A stretch of DNA of 64,000 nt from Pseudomonas sp. 10S4 (GCF_034344865.1 NZ_CP133774.1:248001-312000), one strand, 5' to 3'; counted from the first letter of the stretch, positions 27,242-38,058 are shown. The notes: generated from the sequence alone by a model not told the origin. Numbers and translations are program-made.

Positions 27242-28352
27242 CGATGTTCTCCCACGCCGCCGCGCAACGATTACGACCGTCGCGTTTAGCGCGATATAGC
27301 GCCTGGTCGGCACGTTGCAGGGCATCGTCGAGGTCATCGCCCAGCTCCAGCAGGGTCATGCCGGCGGACAAGCTGAGGTTGCGCACATTCAGGCCGAACA
27401 ACTCGACATCGGTAAAGGCAATGCGCAGCCGTTCGCAACAGGAGGTCAGGCGCTCGGCATCACAGTCGGGCAGCAACACCACGAATTCTTCGCCGCCGTA
27501 ACGGGCCAGCACATCACCATCACGCAGGCAGGCCGTGGCCACCCCGGCGAAGGCTTGCAACACCTGATCGCCAGCGGCGTGGCCATGCACATCGTTGATG
27601 CGTTTGAAGTGGTCGAGGTCGATCAGCGCCAAGCCGTGGATCACGCTCGCGTCCATGGCGTTGAGCTCGCGGGAGGCCAGGCGCAGGAAGTGGCGGCGGT
27701 TGAACAGCCCGGTGAGTTCGTCGGTGGCCACCAGGTCTTCGAGCTGGCGCATCATCCCGCGCAGAGTGTCTTGATGCGCCTGCAAGGCGAAGCGCCGTTG
27801 GCGCATGAGTTGACGCGAGGCCTGGACGTAACGGGCGTAAAGCACCAGCCACACCAGCACGATAAACAGCACGCACACCTGCAACAGCGCCAATGCCGGG
27901 TCGGGCAACTGGAAGTGGTAACCGTCCCACAAGGTGATGGCGCTGAAACTGAAGAACACCAGCAACGCACACCGCACAAAGGCACGGCGCGACAGGTGGA
28001 ACAGGCCGAACAGCAGAATCAGAACGTAGAACACCAGAAACGCGCCGCGGGCCCCGTCCAGGTGAAAGATCAGCCAGGTTTGCCAGCCCAGGCCGAGCAA
28101 TACCTGCACTTCGGTCAGGCTCGGGTCGCTAAAGCGCAGGTTGCAACCGCTGTAAAACACTGCGAACAACGCCGCCTGACTGATCACCACCAACGCACTG
28201 CCAACGGCGACGCCGGCCAGTGGCTCATCGTAGTGCCCGGTGAAAAACGCCAGCCACAGCAGCAGCAATGCCAGGGCATAGGTGCCGGCCGCGAGGGCAA
28301 AACGTTTGAGCAACAGGCGCTGGATGGCGTTATGGGTCAATCGTTGACTCAC
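27234..28352 (-). CDS. sadC: Diguanylate cyclase SadC-like (membrane GGDEF protein)
   Basis: Encodes about 372 residues with GTG at 28352 as likely start (a TTG sits one codon earlier; no strong ribosome site). Several membrane helices occupy residues 15-185 (AAGTYALALLLLWLAFFTG, AFLVFYVLILLFGLFHL, ALLQVCVLFIVLVWLVLYA). A GGDEF domain follows (TDELTGLFNRRHF, DLDHFKRINDVHGHAAGD, RYGGEEF). GGEEF is a competent active site, and RDGD five residues before it is the RxxD product-inhibition site. SadC makes cyclic di-GMP and promotes surface attachment in P. aeruginosa. Synteny with fumA on one side and the ferredoxin reductase on the other supports the assignment. Confidence 0.88.
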   Translation of the reverse strand: MSQRLTHNAIQRLLLKRFALAAGTYALALLLLWLAFFTGHYDEPLAGVAVGSALVVISQAALFAVFYSGCNLRFSDPSLTEVQVLLGLGWQTWLIFHLDGARGAFLVFYVLILLFGLFHLSRRAFVRCALLVFFSFSAITLWDGYHFQLPDPALALLQVCVLFIVLVWLVLYARYVQASRQLMRQRRFALQAHQDTLRGMMRQLEDLVATDELTGLFNRRHFLRLASRELNAMDASVIHGLALIDLDHFKRINDVHGHAAGDQVLQAFAGVATACLRDGDVLARYGGEEFVVLLPDCDAERLTSCCERLRIAFTDVELFGLNVRNLSLSAGMTLLELGDDLDDALQRADQALYRAKRDGRNRCAAAWENIDA

Positions 28353-28500
28353 CAAAGGAAAAGAGGCTGAAAGAGTGTCCTACTCAGGCCGATTGCCACT
28401 TTAGTGGCGTGACCGATAAATAACCATTCAATTTTGGGAGCGGAAAACTGGCGTCAAAAGCATGGCCCGTTTGACTCGTATTTATGGGCATGACCGCTTC

Positions 28501-28610
28501 TGTGGCGAGGGAGCTTGCTCCCGCTGGGCTGCGAAGCGGCCCCAAAATAAGGACTGCTGCGCAGTTCAACGGGAGCAAGCTCCCTCGCCACAGCAAGCTC
28601 CCTCGCCACA
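28501..28610. repeat. REPIN with an extra tandem half-site in the sadC-fumA gap
   Basis: The 28353-28788 gap holds no gene. It contains arms TGTGGCGAGGGAGCTTGCTC... (28501-28525) and the reverse complement (28570-28592). Exactly 18 bases, AGCAAGCTCCCTCGCCAC, are then repeated in tandem (28574-28591 and 28592-28609). The fumA promoter must lie in the remaining 180 bases, but no clear consensus was found. Confidence 0.88.
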
Positions 28611-28788
28611 GGTCATCTCCTACCAAAAGCCAATGTGTGCCGACCCGCGAGCCGAGTTATACTGCCGCGCCTTTTTAGCGTCGCGCCAGCAGCCCCGGCG
28701 TGCCTTGTAAAGGTGCTTGCAACCGACCGATGCACCCAAGCTGCAAGCACCTTATTGAATGTTCCCGTCTTTTAGAGGAGCGCGACTC

Positions 28789-30312
28789 ATGACCGTGATC
28801 AAGCAAGACGACCTGATTCAGAGCGTTGCCGACGCCCTGCAGTTCATTTCCTATTACCATCCCGTTGACTTCATCCAGGCGATGCACGAAGCCTACCTGC
28901 GCGAAGAATCGCCAGCGGCCCGTGACTCCATGGCGCAAATCCTGATCAACTCGCGCATGTGCGCCACCGGCCACCGCCCGATCTGCCAGGACACCGGCAT
29001 CGTGACGGTATTTGTCCGCGTGGGCATGGACGTGCGTTGGGATGGCGCCACCATGAGCCTGGACGACATGATCAACCAAGGCGTGCGCCAGGCTTACAAC
29101 CTGCCGGAAAACGTCCTGCGTGCCTCGATCCTCGCCGACCCGGCGGGCGCTCGCAGAAACACCAAGGACAACACCCCGGCCGTTATCCACTACTCCATCG
29201 TTCCGGGTAACACCGTGGAAGTGGACGTGGCGGCCAAGGGCGGCGGCTCCGAGAACAAGTCGAAGATGGCCATGCTCAACCCGTCCGACTCGATCGTCGA
29301 CTGGGTATTGAAAACTGTGCCAACCATGGGCGCCGGCTGGTGCCCACCTGGCATGCTCGGCATCGGCATCGGCGGCACCGCCGAGAAAGCTGCGGTGATG
29401 GCCAAGGAAGTGTTGATGGAATCCATCGACATCCACGAGCTGAAAAAGCGCGGCCCGTCCAACCGTATCGAAGAGATGCGTCTGGAGCTGTTCGAGAAGG
29501 TCAACCAACTGGGCATCGGCGCACAGGGCCTGGGTGGCCTGACCACCGTGCTCGATGTGAAGATCATGGATTACCCGACCCACGCCGCTTCGTTGCCGGT
29601 GTGCATGATCCCGAACTGCGCCGCCACTCGTCACGCGCACTTCGTGCTCGACGGTTCCGGCCCGGCCTCGCTCGAAGCACCACCGCTGGACGCCTACCCG
29701 GAAATCGTCTGGGAAGCCGGCCCATCGGCTCGCCGCGTCAACCTCGACACCCTGACGCCTGAAGACGTGCAGAGCTGGAAGCCGGGCGAAACCGTCCTGC
29801 TCAACGGCAAGATGCTCACCGGTCGCGACGCTGCGCACAAGCGCATGGTCGAGATGCTGAACAAGGGTGAAACCCTGCCGGTCGACCTCAAGGGTCGCTT
29901 CATCTACTACGTCGGCCCGGTTGATCCGGTGCGCGAAGAAGTGGTTGGCCCTGCCGGTCCGACGACTGCTACGCGGATGGACAAGTTCACCCGTCAAATC
30001 CTTGAGCAAACCGGCCTGTTGGGCATGATCGGCAAATCCGAGCGCGGCCCTACCGCGATCGAAGCGATCAAGGACCACAAAGCCGTTTACCTGATGGCGG
30101 TCGGTGGCGCGGCTTACCTGGTGGCGCAAGCGATCAAGAAATCCCGCGTCGTGGCGTTCGCCGAACTGGGGATGGAAGCCATCTACGAGTTCGACGTGAA
30201 GGACATGCCGGTCACCGTTGCGGTCGATAGCAAGGGCGAGTCGGTACACATCACCGGTCCTGCCATCTGGCAGAAAAAGATCAGTGAAAGCCTGGCGGTG
30301 GAAGTGCAGTAA
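28789..30312 (+). CDS. fumA: Fumarate hydratase, class I (Fe-S)
   Basis: Encodes 507 residues, the usual length. Class I fumarases are oxygen-sensitive [4Fe-4S] enzymes that interconvert fumarate and malate in the TCA cycle. The start MTVIKQDDLIQSVADALQFI has GAGGAG nine bases upstream. Cluster cysteines are visible in RPICQDTGIVTVF, ...AGWCPPGMLGIGIGG and VCMIPNCAATRHAHF, with the C-terminal domain containing GPTTATRMDKF and AIKDHKAVYLMAVGGAAYLVA. Monocistronic, with its own terminator. Confidence 0.96.
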   Translation: MTVIKQDDLIQSVADALQFISYYHPVDFIQAMHEAYLREESPAARDSMAQILINSRMCATGHRPICQDTGIVTVFVRVGMDVRWDGATMSLDDMINQGVRQAYNLPENVLRASILADPAGARRNTKDNTPAVIHYSIVPGNTVEVDVAAKGGGSENKSKMAMLNPSDSIVDWVLKTVPTMGAGWCPPGMLGIGIGGTAEKAAVMAKEVLMESIDIHELKKRGPSNRIEEMRLELFEKVNQLGIGAQGLGGLTTVLDVKIMDYPTHAASLPVCMIPNCAATRHAHFVLDGSGPASLEAPPLDAYPEIVWEAGPSARRVNLDTLTPEDVQSWKPGETVLLNGKMLTGRDAAHKRMVEMLNKGETLPVDLKGRFIYYVGPVDPVREEVVGPAGPTTATRMDKFTRQILEQTGLLGMIGKSERGPTAIEAIKDHKAVYLMAVGGAAYLVAQAIKKSRVVAFAELGMEAIYEFDVKDMPVTVAVDSKGESVHITGPAIWQKKISESLAVEVQ

Positions 30313-30328
30313 GTACTTTTTGCCAGTC

Positions 30329-30367
30329 AAAAACCGGTCTATCCGTAACGATAGACCGGTTTTTTTC
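30329..30367 (+). terminator. Rho-independent terminator of fumA
   Basis: Stem AAACCGGTCTAT / ATAGACCGGTTT with loop CCGTAACG, followed by T6, 18 bases after the fumA stop. Confidence 0.93.
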
Positions 30368-30431
30368 CCTGAAAAAAGGCGATTAAAAGAGCGACAGGGT
30401 CAGCGAATCGTTCTAAGACTTCCCCTTCAGC

Positions 30432-30447
30432 CTGTCAGATCTGACAG
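30432..30447. promoter_or_regulatory. Predicted operator of the Tc regulon, site 3 (perfect palindrome)
   Basis: CTGTCAGATCTGACAG, extended here to an 18-bp palindrome CCTGTCAGATCTGACAGG (30431-30448). It ends 60 bases before the tcB start codon and is identical to the site before the tcA operon 8.6 kb away. Confidence 0.75.
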
Positions 30448-30507
30448 GTCACAGCCTTCGTACTACCTGATAAGTTGCAAGTCATCGTTGCATCCTTCAC
30501 GGCGGAT

Positions 30508-33500
30508 ATGCAGATGGCCACGGAACAGCAAGGCACCCTCGACATCAACGCCCCCGCCCTTCCCAAGGGTGGCGGTGCCATCCAGAGCATCGGCAAGGGC
30601 CAGGGCGCGGTGGGCACCAACGGTGCGGCATCGCTGGAATTGCCGCTGCCCATCAGCAAGGCGCCCAATCGCGACCTGGTGCCGGCGCTGGGTCTGGGCT
30701 ACAGCAGCGATGTGGGCAACAGCCCCTTTGGCATCGGTTGGCGGCTGACCACTAACGCCATCACCTTGCGCACCGCCCAAGGCGTGCCGACCTATGACCG
30801 CAGCAACCAGATCGTGGGGCCCAGCGGTGACGTGTGGATGCCCGAGAAGGGTGATGACGGACGGATCATCTCCAGGACGGTCTCGGCGTACAACGGCAAA
30901 AACGTTGGCAGTCATCAGGTCGTGCGCTATTGGCCACGGGTCGAAGGCGCCTTCGACTTGATCGAGCACTGGAGCAATGCCGCCGATTCGTCGGGGTTCT
31001 GGCTGATCCACGGCGCCGACGGCAGCCTGCACTGCTACGGCAAAACCGAGGCTTCGCGCCGGACCGATGCCAAGGACAAGACGCATGTCGGCGTCTGGCT
31101 GATCGACGAAAGCCTTACTCTTCGTGGCGAGCACGTGGTTTACGAATACCTGGCCGAAGTCGACGAGCCGGCCGCCCCGCAATTTCGTGACTATCGCGCC
31201 CAGCGTTACCTGCATCGGGTGCTTTATGGCAATGCCGTGGCATCCGCCGACCTGTACGCCTGGGACGCCAATGGCTGGAAGGCTGTGCAATGGCATTTCC
31301 ACCTGCTGTTCGATTACGGCGAACGCAGCGACGACCTGAGCCAAAAACCGGTCTACGGCCCGCCCTATTCACAGCCCGATGATGAGTACAACGACTGGTC
31401 CGTGCGCAGCGATCCGTTCTGGAACTATGCCTACGGCTTCGAACTGGGTACCCGGCGCCTGTGCCGGCAGGTGCTGATGTTTCATCATTTCCCCGTCGAG
31501 TTGGAGCCCGCCCCGGTGCTGGTCCAGCGCCTGCTACTGGAACATCGCCCCAGCCCTCTGGGCTACAACCACCTGACGGCGGCGCATATCCAGGCGTATG
31601 ACAGTCGCGGTCAGATGGAAAGCCGCCCGCCGATGGAGTTTATGTACAACGCCTTCGAACTCGACCCAGGGCGCCAGGGTTATGTCGAGTTCCCGGCCAT
31701 GCCTGGTCTCAATGACGGCCAGCCCTACCAACTGGTGGACTTGTACGGCGAAGGTTTGCCTGGCGTGTTGTTTCGCAGTGACAAGGCCTGGTACTACCGC
31801 GAGCCCGAACGGGGCGAAAACGGCCCCGATGATGTGCGTTACGGTGACTGGCATCTATTGCCGCATATTCCCGTTGCCGACAGCCGCAAACCGCTGCGTC
31901 AGTCCTTGAGCGACCTGACCGGTGACGGCAAGCTCGACTGGGTGATTGCTCAACCGGGGCTCAGCGGTTTTTCACCCTCAACCCGGATCGCACCTGGTCG
32001 AATTTCGTGGCGTATGACGCCTTCCCCAGCGAATTCTTCCACCCTTCGGCGCAGCTGGCCGACCTGGTGGGCAAAGGCCTGACGGACCTGGCACTGATCG
32101 GCACCCGCAGCGTGCGGCTGTACGCCAGCCGTCGCGAAACCGGTTTCGCCCACGGCAACGATGTGCCCCACGATGACGACGCCCTGCCCTTGCTGAGCAA
32201 CAGTCAGACTGAACTGGTGGCCTTCAGCGATGTGCTCGGAAGCGGCCAGCAACATTTGATTCGCATCCGTCACAACGAAGTCAAATGCTGGCCAAACCTG
32301 GGCCGCGGGCGATTCGGCAAAGGTTTTGTGCTCTGTGCGCTGCCCTTTGATTACGCCACGTTCAACGCGGCGCAGGTGCGCCTGGCCGACCTCGACGGTT
32401 CCGGCGCGACGGACTTGATTTACCTTGAGTCCGACCGCTTTCGGGTGTTCATGAACCGCGCCGGCAATGGTTATGACCCGACTTCCACCGACCTGCCCTG
32501 GCCCGAAGGGGTACGTTATGACCGGTTCAGCCAGGTGAGCACCGCGGACCTGCAAGGGCTGGGTTGTTCCAGCCTGATCCTGACGGTGCCGCACATGTCA
32601 CCGAGGCACTGGCGCTACGATTTTGTGCAGGCCAAGCCTTATCTGGTGAACGCCACGAATAACAATATGGGCGCGGCCACCGGCGTGACCTATCGCAGTT
32701 CGGCCCAGGAATGGCTGGATGAGAAAGTGCAGTTGATTGCTGCCGGGAAAGACCCGGTGTCCGACCTTCCCTTTGCCATGCACCTGGTCAAGCAACAAAC
32801 CCAACTCGATGAAATCACCGGTAACTGCCTGACTCAGGGCTTCAGCTATCGCCAGGGGTTTTACGACCGCTACGAACGGGAGTTCCGCGGCTTTGGCCTG
32901 TTGCTGCAAACCGACACCGAAGCGACGGCCGCCGAACGCACGAGCCTGGGCTTCACCGCGCCGATCCTCAGTAAAACCTGGTTTCATACCGGTAAAGCCG
33001 TGGACCTGCGCTACGACGGTTATTACAACCGCGATCCCTTGGCGGTGCCCCTGGGCAACACCCTGCTGCAGGAATACCACCTCAATGATGCGGCAGGCCG
33101 TTCGCTGGTTCCCGACGAGGGCCTGGCCCGAGAGATGGCCCGCACCCTCAGCGGTTCGGTACTGCGCACAGAAGTGTTTGCCGCCGATGATGACCCCGCC
33201 AGTGCCGTGCCCTACGCCGTACAGGAAAGCCGTTTCCTGGTGCGCGAACTCCGGCCCAAGGGCGAGCATCAGCCCTACGCGGTGCTGCAACCGCTGGCAC
33301 TGGAAAGCATCGCCTATCAATACGAACCGCAAGTCGCCGACGATCCGCTGTGCCAACACACGGTGAATCTGGAGTGGGACAAGTTCGGCGGCCTGATCCA
33401 TGGTTTTACCGTGCACTACGCACGGCGCAACACCGTCGATGACCCTCCCCTTTTATCGTGTGCGAAGCGGGTGACGATCGCGACGAGTGCTATGAAAACA

Positions 33501-35122
33501 CCTGGTGGACTGACGCCCATGATCCCGCCCAGCAAGACTGGTACCTGACCGAGGCACGCGCCGAGTACATCCACCTCGATGATGCACAAGCCTGGCGTCT
33601 GCGATTGCCGTATCGCCAGCGTGGCAATGCATTGGTGCTGGCCAAAAACAAACTGCGCCCGCAAGACATCAACCATGAAAACTTTCTGACATGGGCCGAG
33701 TACGACGGTGACTGGGCCAAGGCATCGGTATTGATGGGGATGTCTCAACAACACTACCAGGATCCCGCCACCGGCCAAGTGTTGCCACCGGGCATAACGA
33801 CCTTCCAGGCCTTGCCCGATTATCTGGAAGCAGCCGAACTCGATGCCACAGCCCTGAGCGCCTACGACAAACTCAAGGACGCTGGCGGCAACATGCCGTT
33901 CAACCTGAAGGAAAAGCTCGAATCCAAAGAAGTGGGTTATCACATCATGGTGCCGTTCCTGCCCGATGCCAAAGCAGGCGAACCCGCCGATCCCACAGAC
34001 GCCAAAAACTATTTATGGTCAGTGTGGCGCGGCTTCCCCGTCTACCACGGGCTGGACAAGTTTTTTAACGTCAAGGAATTCCGCCAGACCCAAAGTCACG
34101 GCATCACCCAGGTCAGTTACGACGAGCCTTACTGGTGCCTGGCCACGGCGGTGACGTTACCGGATGGCTGCGCCACTCGCACGCTGAACACTGATTACCG
34201 CTCCTTCTTGCCGGCGGCCATCGAAGACCCGAACCAGAACATTCAGGAGGCTTGCTATAACGCCTTTGGCGAGGTGCTGGTGACGAGTTTTCACGGGACA
34301 GAACTGGGTGAAGAGGTGGGCTTCAAAAAACTCGCAGGTTATGTCCCTCCGCCGGACCGTCACCCCCAGGACGCTATCGACGCGCCAAAAACCGTCCTCG
34401 GCGATTACGCCACGGCCAGCTTCAGCGACCCGTTCAGCTGGATGGGCCGCGTTTCAAAAGCGGCAACAACGCCCTGGCTGATCTGGGCCCGCGCCGAAGG
34501 TTACGCACTGCCCACCGGCCATATCTGCACCCGCGCCCGGTTACACCTTGAAGGTCTGGAAAACCCGTCTGCCGACGAGACGCTGCTCAAGCAGTACGTC
34601 GACGAAGCCCGACGCGAACCGGTCCACATCGCCGCCTTGCAAGCCGACCGTTACCCTGGCGATGATGCGTTGCAAATCCGCGTGAGCGTGGCGTGCTGGG
34701 ACGGCTTTGGCCGAGCCTTGCAAACCAAGCAGGAAGTCGAACCGGGCAAGGCCTGGGTGGTCGACGAAAAAGGCGACCTGGCGCTCAACCCCGACGGTAC
34801 GCCAAAGGAAGCCGAGGCCGTTCGGCGCTGGCGGGTCAGCGAGCCGGTGGAGTACAACAACAAAGGCGAAAAGGTGCGGGTCTACCGGCCGTTTTTCGCT
34901 GATCAGTACCGTCATATCAACACACAAGCACTGCGCAAAACCGGCTATCACGACCAACAGTTCTACGACCCCGCCGGCCGGCCGACCCGTACCTTGCTGG
35001 CGAAAAAACCACTGCGCCAAGAGGTGTGGTACCGCACCTGGTACACCATCGCTTTCGATGAAAACGATACCTATGAACAAGCCATGGCCGAAATGCAGGC
35101 CACGCAAACGGTGACGCCATGA
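30508..35122 (+). pseudogene. Tc toxin TcB subunit (TcdB/TcaC-like, SpvB domain); two frame breaks
   Basis: Three overlapping frames (to 32082, 32007-33548, 33458-35122) together encode one TcB protein. One more T in the T5 at 31968-31972 gives ...SGFFTLNPDRTWSNFVAYDAF. One more T in the T4 at 33451-33454 gives ...PPLFIVCEAGDDRDE. The product would be about 1538 residues, normal for TcB. The N-terminal SpvB domain begins near residue 10 (LDINAPALPKGGGAIQSIGK, ASLELPLPISKAPNRDLVPA, GYSSDVGNSPFGIGWRL), followed by FG-GAP-like repeats (DLTGDGKLDWV, ADLDGSGATDLIYLE) and TcdB middle domains. TcB and TcC form the cocoon that encloses the toxic tail and docks on TcA. Start 30508 or 30514; a TTG at 30475 is also open. 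Confidence 0.9.
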
Positions 35123-37962
35123 ACACCCGCCTCGATCGACACACTCCGAACCTGGCGGTGATCGACAGCCGGGGGCAGCCACTGCGCCAAGTCGCGTATT
35201 GGCGTCGCGACAGCAGTGTCGTTGCCGTCGCACGGGTCACGCGCTCGGAATACGACGCGGCCGGTCGCTTGGTGAAACAGCGTGATCCACGCTTTCTGGC
35301 ACCCGCCCTGCGGGCCAACCTGCAGACGGTTTACAGCCTGTCCGGGGCAGCCTTGAGCAGTGACAGTGTGGACGCCGGCTGGCGCCTGAGTTTGCCCGCA
35401 GAGGCGCAGCAAACGCTGGAAAGCTGGGACGGGCGAGGCAGTTATCGGCGCAGCGAGTACGACCTGCACCTGCGCCCGGTCGCGCTGTATGAAACGATGG
35501 CCGGGCAACCGGCACACACCGTAGAACGCCTGACCTACGCCACCAACGCCACCGAGTTTGCCGCGCGCAATCAGTGCGGCCAGTTGCTGCGCCATGACGA
35601 CCCCGCCGGCACGCTGCTGTTCAATCAACAGGCCCTGACCGGTCAAGTCATCAGCCAGACCCGACGCTTTCTGCCGGATGAACAAGCCGCTGATTGGCCG
35701 CTGGACATCGCCGCACGGGATACCCTGCTCGAATCCGACAAACGCTATACCACCCTTCAGCGCTACAGCCCCGCGGGTGAATTGATTGAACAGACGGATG
35801 CCGCCGACCATCAACATCACTGGACCCTGGACCGTGCCGGCCAACTCAAGAGCATTGCATTGACCCTCAAGGGCAAGGCGCCCGAGCCACTGCTGACGGC
35901 CACGGACTACAACGCCGAAGGACAATTACTCAGCCAGACCGCCGGCAACGCGGTGGTCACCACGGCGACTTTTGAGGCCAGCACCGGCAGGCTGCTACGC
36001 CTCAGTGCTGCGTCCCCGAGTAAAGGCACATTGCAAAACCTGAGTTACGAATACGACCACGTGGGCAACATTACCCATCAGATGGACCACCTCAAGCCCT
36101 TGGGCTTTTTCGCCAATCAGCGGGTGGAACCAGAAACCACCTACACCTACGACAGCCTCTATCAACTCTCCACCGCCAAGGGACGTGAAGCCGTCGGGGC
36201 AAGCATCCGGCCCGGTTTACCGGACCTGATCAGCCCCATCGACCCAAGCCTGTTGCTCAATTACACCCAGGAATATGAATACGACGACGGCGGTAATTTC
36301 ACCGTGCTGCGGCACATCCGCCCTGGCAACAACTACACCCGCACGATGCGCGTGGCGCAGGGCAGCAACCGCGCCTTGCCGTGGGAGGAAGGTGCACCGG
36401 CGCCAGACTTCGAGCAGCAATTCGACCCTAACGGCAACCTGAAAACCCTGGTGCCCGGCGCACAACCGATGCAGTGGGACGGGCGCAATCAGTTGCAAAA
36501 ACTGACGACGGTCAACCGTGACAACGGCGCCAATGATGACGAGTACTACCGCTACGACAGCAGCGGTGCGCGGGTGCGCAAAGTCAGCTCGGCCCAAGCC
36601 AAAACCGTGGTTCATCAGCGGGAAGTGCGCTATCTGCCGGGACTGGAAATCCGCACCCTGGACAGCGGCGAAGAACTGCAAGTGATCAGTGTGGCGCTGG
36701 GCCGTGGCAGCGTGCGTTGCCTGCACTGGGTCGCTGGCAAACCTGCTGAAATCGAGGCTGATCAATTGCGCTACAGCATCGATGATCACTTGGGCTCCAG
36801 CAGCCTGGAACTGGACAAAACCGCCGCCGTCATCAGCCACGAAGGGTATTACCCCTATGGCGGCACAGCGTGGTGGGCGGCGCGCTCGCAGATTGAGGCG
36901 GACTACAAGACCATTCGGTATTCAGGTAAGGAGCAGGACGCAAGCGGGTTGCTGTATTACGGGTTGCGGTATCTGGCGCCGTGGTTGGGGCGGTGGGTGA
37001 ATCCGGATCCGTTGGGGGTTGTGGATGGGTTGAATGTGTTTCGGATGGTGCGGAATAACCCGATTAGCCTAGTGGATGACACAGGAGGAAGTCCATCGGA
37101 CCCTGCTGTCAGTATTGAAATGAACGACTTGGCAGCTGAGCCGGTTTTCTTTGGCCCTAATCTTCCAGAAAACCCGCAAGACAATCCTCCCCCGATGCCT
37201 GACTCATGGACTGTCTGGGGCCGTCAGTTGCGTGATAAAGATTATTGGAAGCAAAAAACGGAAAAAATGGGATTAACGATAGCCAACTCCTGGCTGGCAA
37301 AACTCGTGTTCCCTGAAGGCGGTACAGGTTCTTTGACCCCGTGGATCATTTCGACCGCCGGGACATACGGGGCGCAGGCCCTGACAAACGTTCTTCATCC
37401 TAATCCAGCATGGTCGATTTGGAGCATGTGGCCCGGAGTTCCCGACCCTGTTGGTCCGGACGATCCCGGGTATCCGGAGTATCAAGAGCAGATATTCGAA
37501 GTAACCCAGCACCATAATATGGTGCATTCCAACTATGTACTTGTGGCAAGTGCGACAGGAGCCAGCCTAGGGCCCCTTCATACCCTAATTAACAAGCGAG
37601 TTGATGAATTCAGGGACGGCGTAATTAAAGCCAGTAAGGCTGCGACAAAGGCTCAGGGAGCCGCGCGTATGGGCAGAATCGAGCAGGAAATGTTTACGCT
37701 TAAATTGAATCAAACAGTGACTGAGGAAGCACAAAACCTGCTCATTAGTGAGTTACTCCTGGCCGAAAAAGAGCTAGGGAGTTCTTCGCCCCAAACAGTT
37801 AATTTATTGGAAAGGCTTCGTGCGATGGGGCCTCTCAAGGGATATGAAAAGGATTACATTCCGGATGACTTCGGAAGACGCTCCGACCAGGGTGCTCATC
37901 GTCTTGGGGGCACCCCTGGCTCCAGCCGTCTTGTCAGGGAATATGGAGGAACGAGACTCTAG
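35119..37962 (+). CDS. Tc toxin TcC subunit, RHS cocoon with variable C-terminal tail
   Basis: Encodes 947 residues; the ATG overlaps the tcB stop. Residues 1-660 carry YD/RHS repeats (YEYDHVGNITHQ, YTYDSLYQLS, YEYDDGGNFTVLRH) and the RHS core YSIDDHLGSSSLELD, then RYSGKEQDASGLLYYGLRYL and WVNPDPLGVVDGLNVFRMVRNNPISLVDDTGG. The DPxGxxDGLNxxxxxxNNP block is the self-cleaving aspartyl-protease end of TcC. Residues about 660-947 are the released effector. This tail has visibly lower GC and unusual codons compared with the core, a hydrophobic stretch near TPWIISTAGTYGAQALTNVL and an alanine-rich helical region. I recognise no known toxin fold or ADP-ribosyltransferase motif in it. Confidence 0.9.
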   Translation: MNTRLDRHTPNLAVIDSRGQPLRQVAYWRRDSSVVAVARVTRSEYDAAGRLVKQRDPRFLAPALRANLQTVYSLSGAALSSDSVDAGWRLSLPAEAQQTLESWDGRGSYRRSEYDLHLRPVALYETMAGQPAHTVERLTYATNATEFAARNQCGQLLRHDDPAGTLLFNQQALTGQVISQTRRFLPDEQAADWPLDIAARDTLLESDKRYTTLQRYSPAGELIEQTDAADHQHHWTLDRAGQLKSIALTLKGKAPEPLLTATDYNAEGQLLSQTAGNAVVTTATFEASTGRLLRLSAASPSKGTLQNLSYEYDHVGNITHQMDHLKPLGFFANQRVEPETTYTYDSLYQLSTAKGREAVGASIRPGLPDLISPIDPSLLLNYTQEYEYDDGGNFTVLRHIRPGNNYTRTMRVAQGSNRALPWEEGAPAPDFEQQFDPNGNLKTLVPGAQPMQWDGRNQLQKLTTVNRDNGANDDEYYRYDSSGARVRKVSSAQAKTVVHQREVRYLPGLEIRTLDSGEELQVISVALGRGSVRCLHWVAGKPAEIEADQLRYSIDDHLGSSSLELDKTAAVISHEGYYPYGGTAWWAARSQIEADYKTIRYSGKEQDASGLLYYGLRYLAPWLGRWVNPDPLGVVDGLNVFRMVRNNPISLVDDTGGSPSDPAVSIEMNDLAAEPVFFGPNLPENPQDNPPPMPDSWTVWGRQLRDKDYWKQKTEKMGLTIANSWLAKLVFPEGGTGSLTPWIISTAGTYGAQALTNVLHPNPAWSIWSMWPGVPDPVGPDDPGYPEYQEQIFEVTQHHNMVHSNYVLVASATGASLGPLHTLINKRVDEFRDGVIKASKAATKAQGAARMGRIEQEMFTLKLNQTVTEEAQNLLISELLLAEKELGSSSPQTVNLLERLRAMGPLKGYEKDYIPDDFGRRSDQGAHRLGGTPGSSRLVREYGGTRL

Positions 37963-38007
37963 CTATTCGCGCCATCAGATGTTCTGCCATGCACCATCTC
38001 CCCCGGC

Positions 38008-38030
38008 GGGCCCACCATGCTATGGTGCCC
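38008..38030. terminator. Stem-loop after tcC (weak terminator candidate)
   Basis: GGG, bulge CC, CACCAT, loop GCT, ATGGTG, CCC form a short GC-rich hairpin 46 bases after the tcC stop, without a T-run. Confidence 0.3.
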
Positions 38031-38058
38031 GCCCGACTTCCCACCTATTTGCGCCAGC

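Noticed and set aside
26306..27337. Longer N-terminus for the ferredoxin reductase
   Set aside because: The extra residues overlap sadC in another frame and lack similarity; the ATG at 27241 directly precedes the 2Fe-2S domain.
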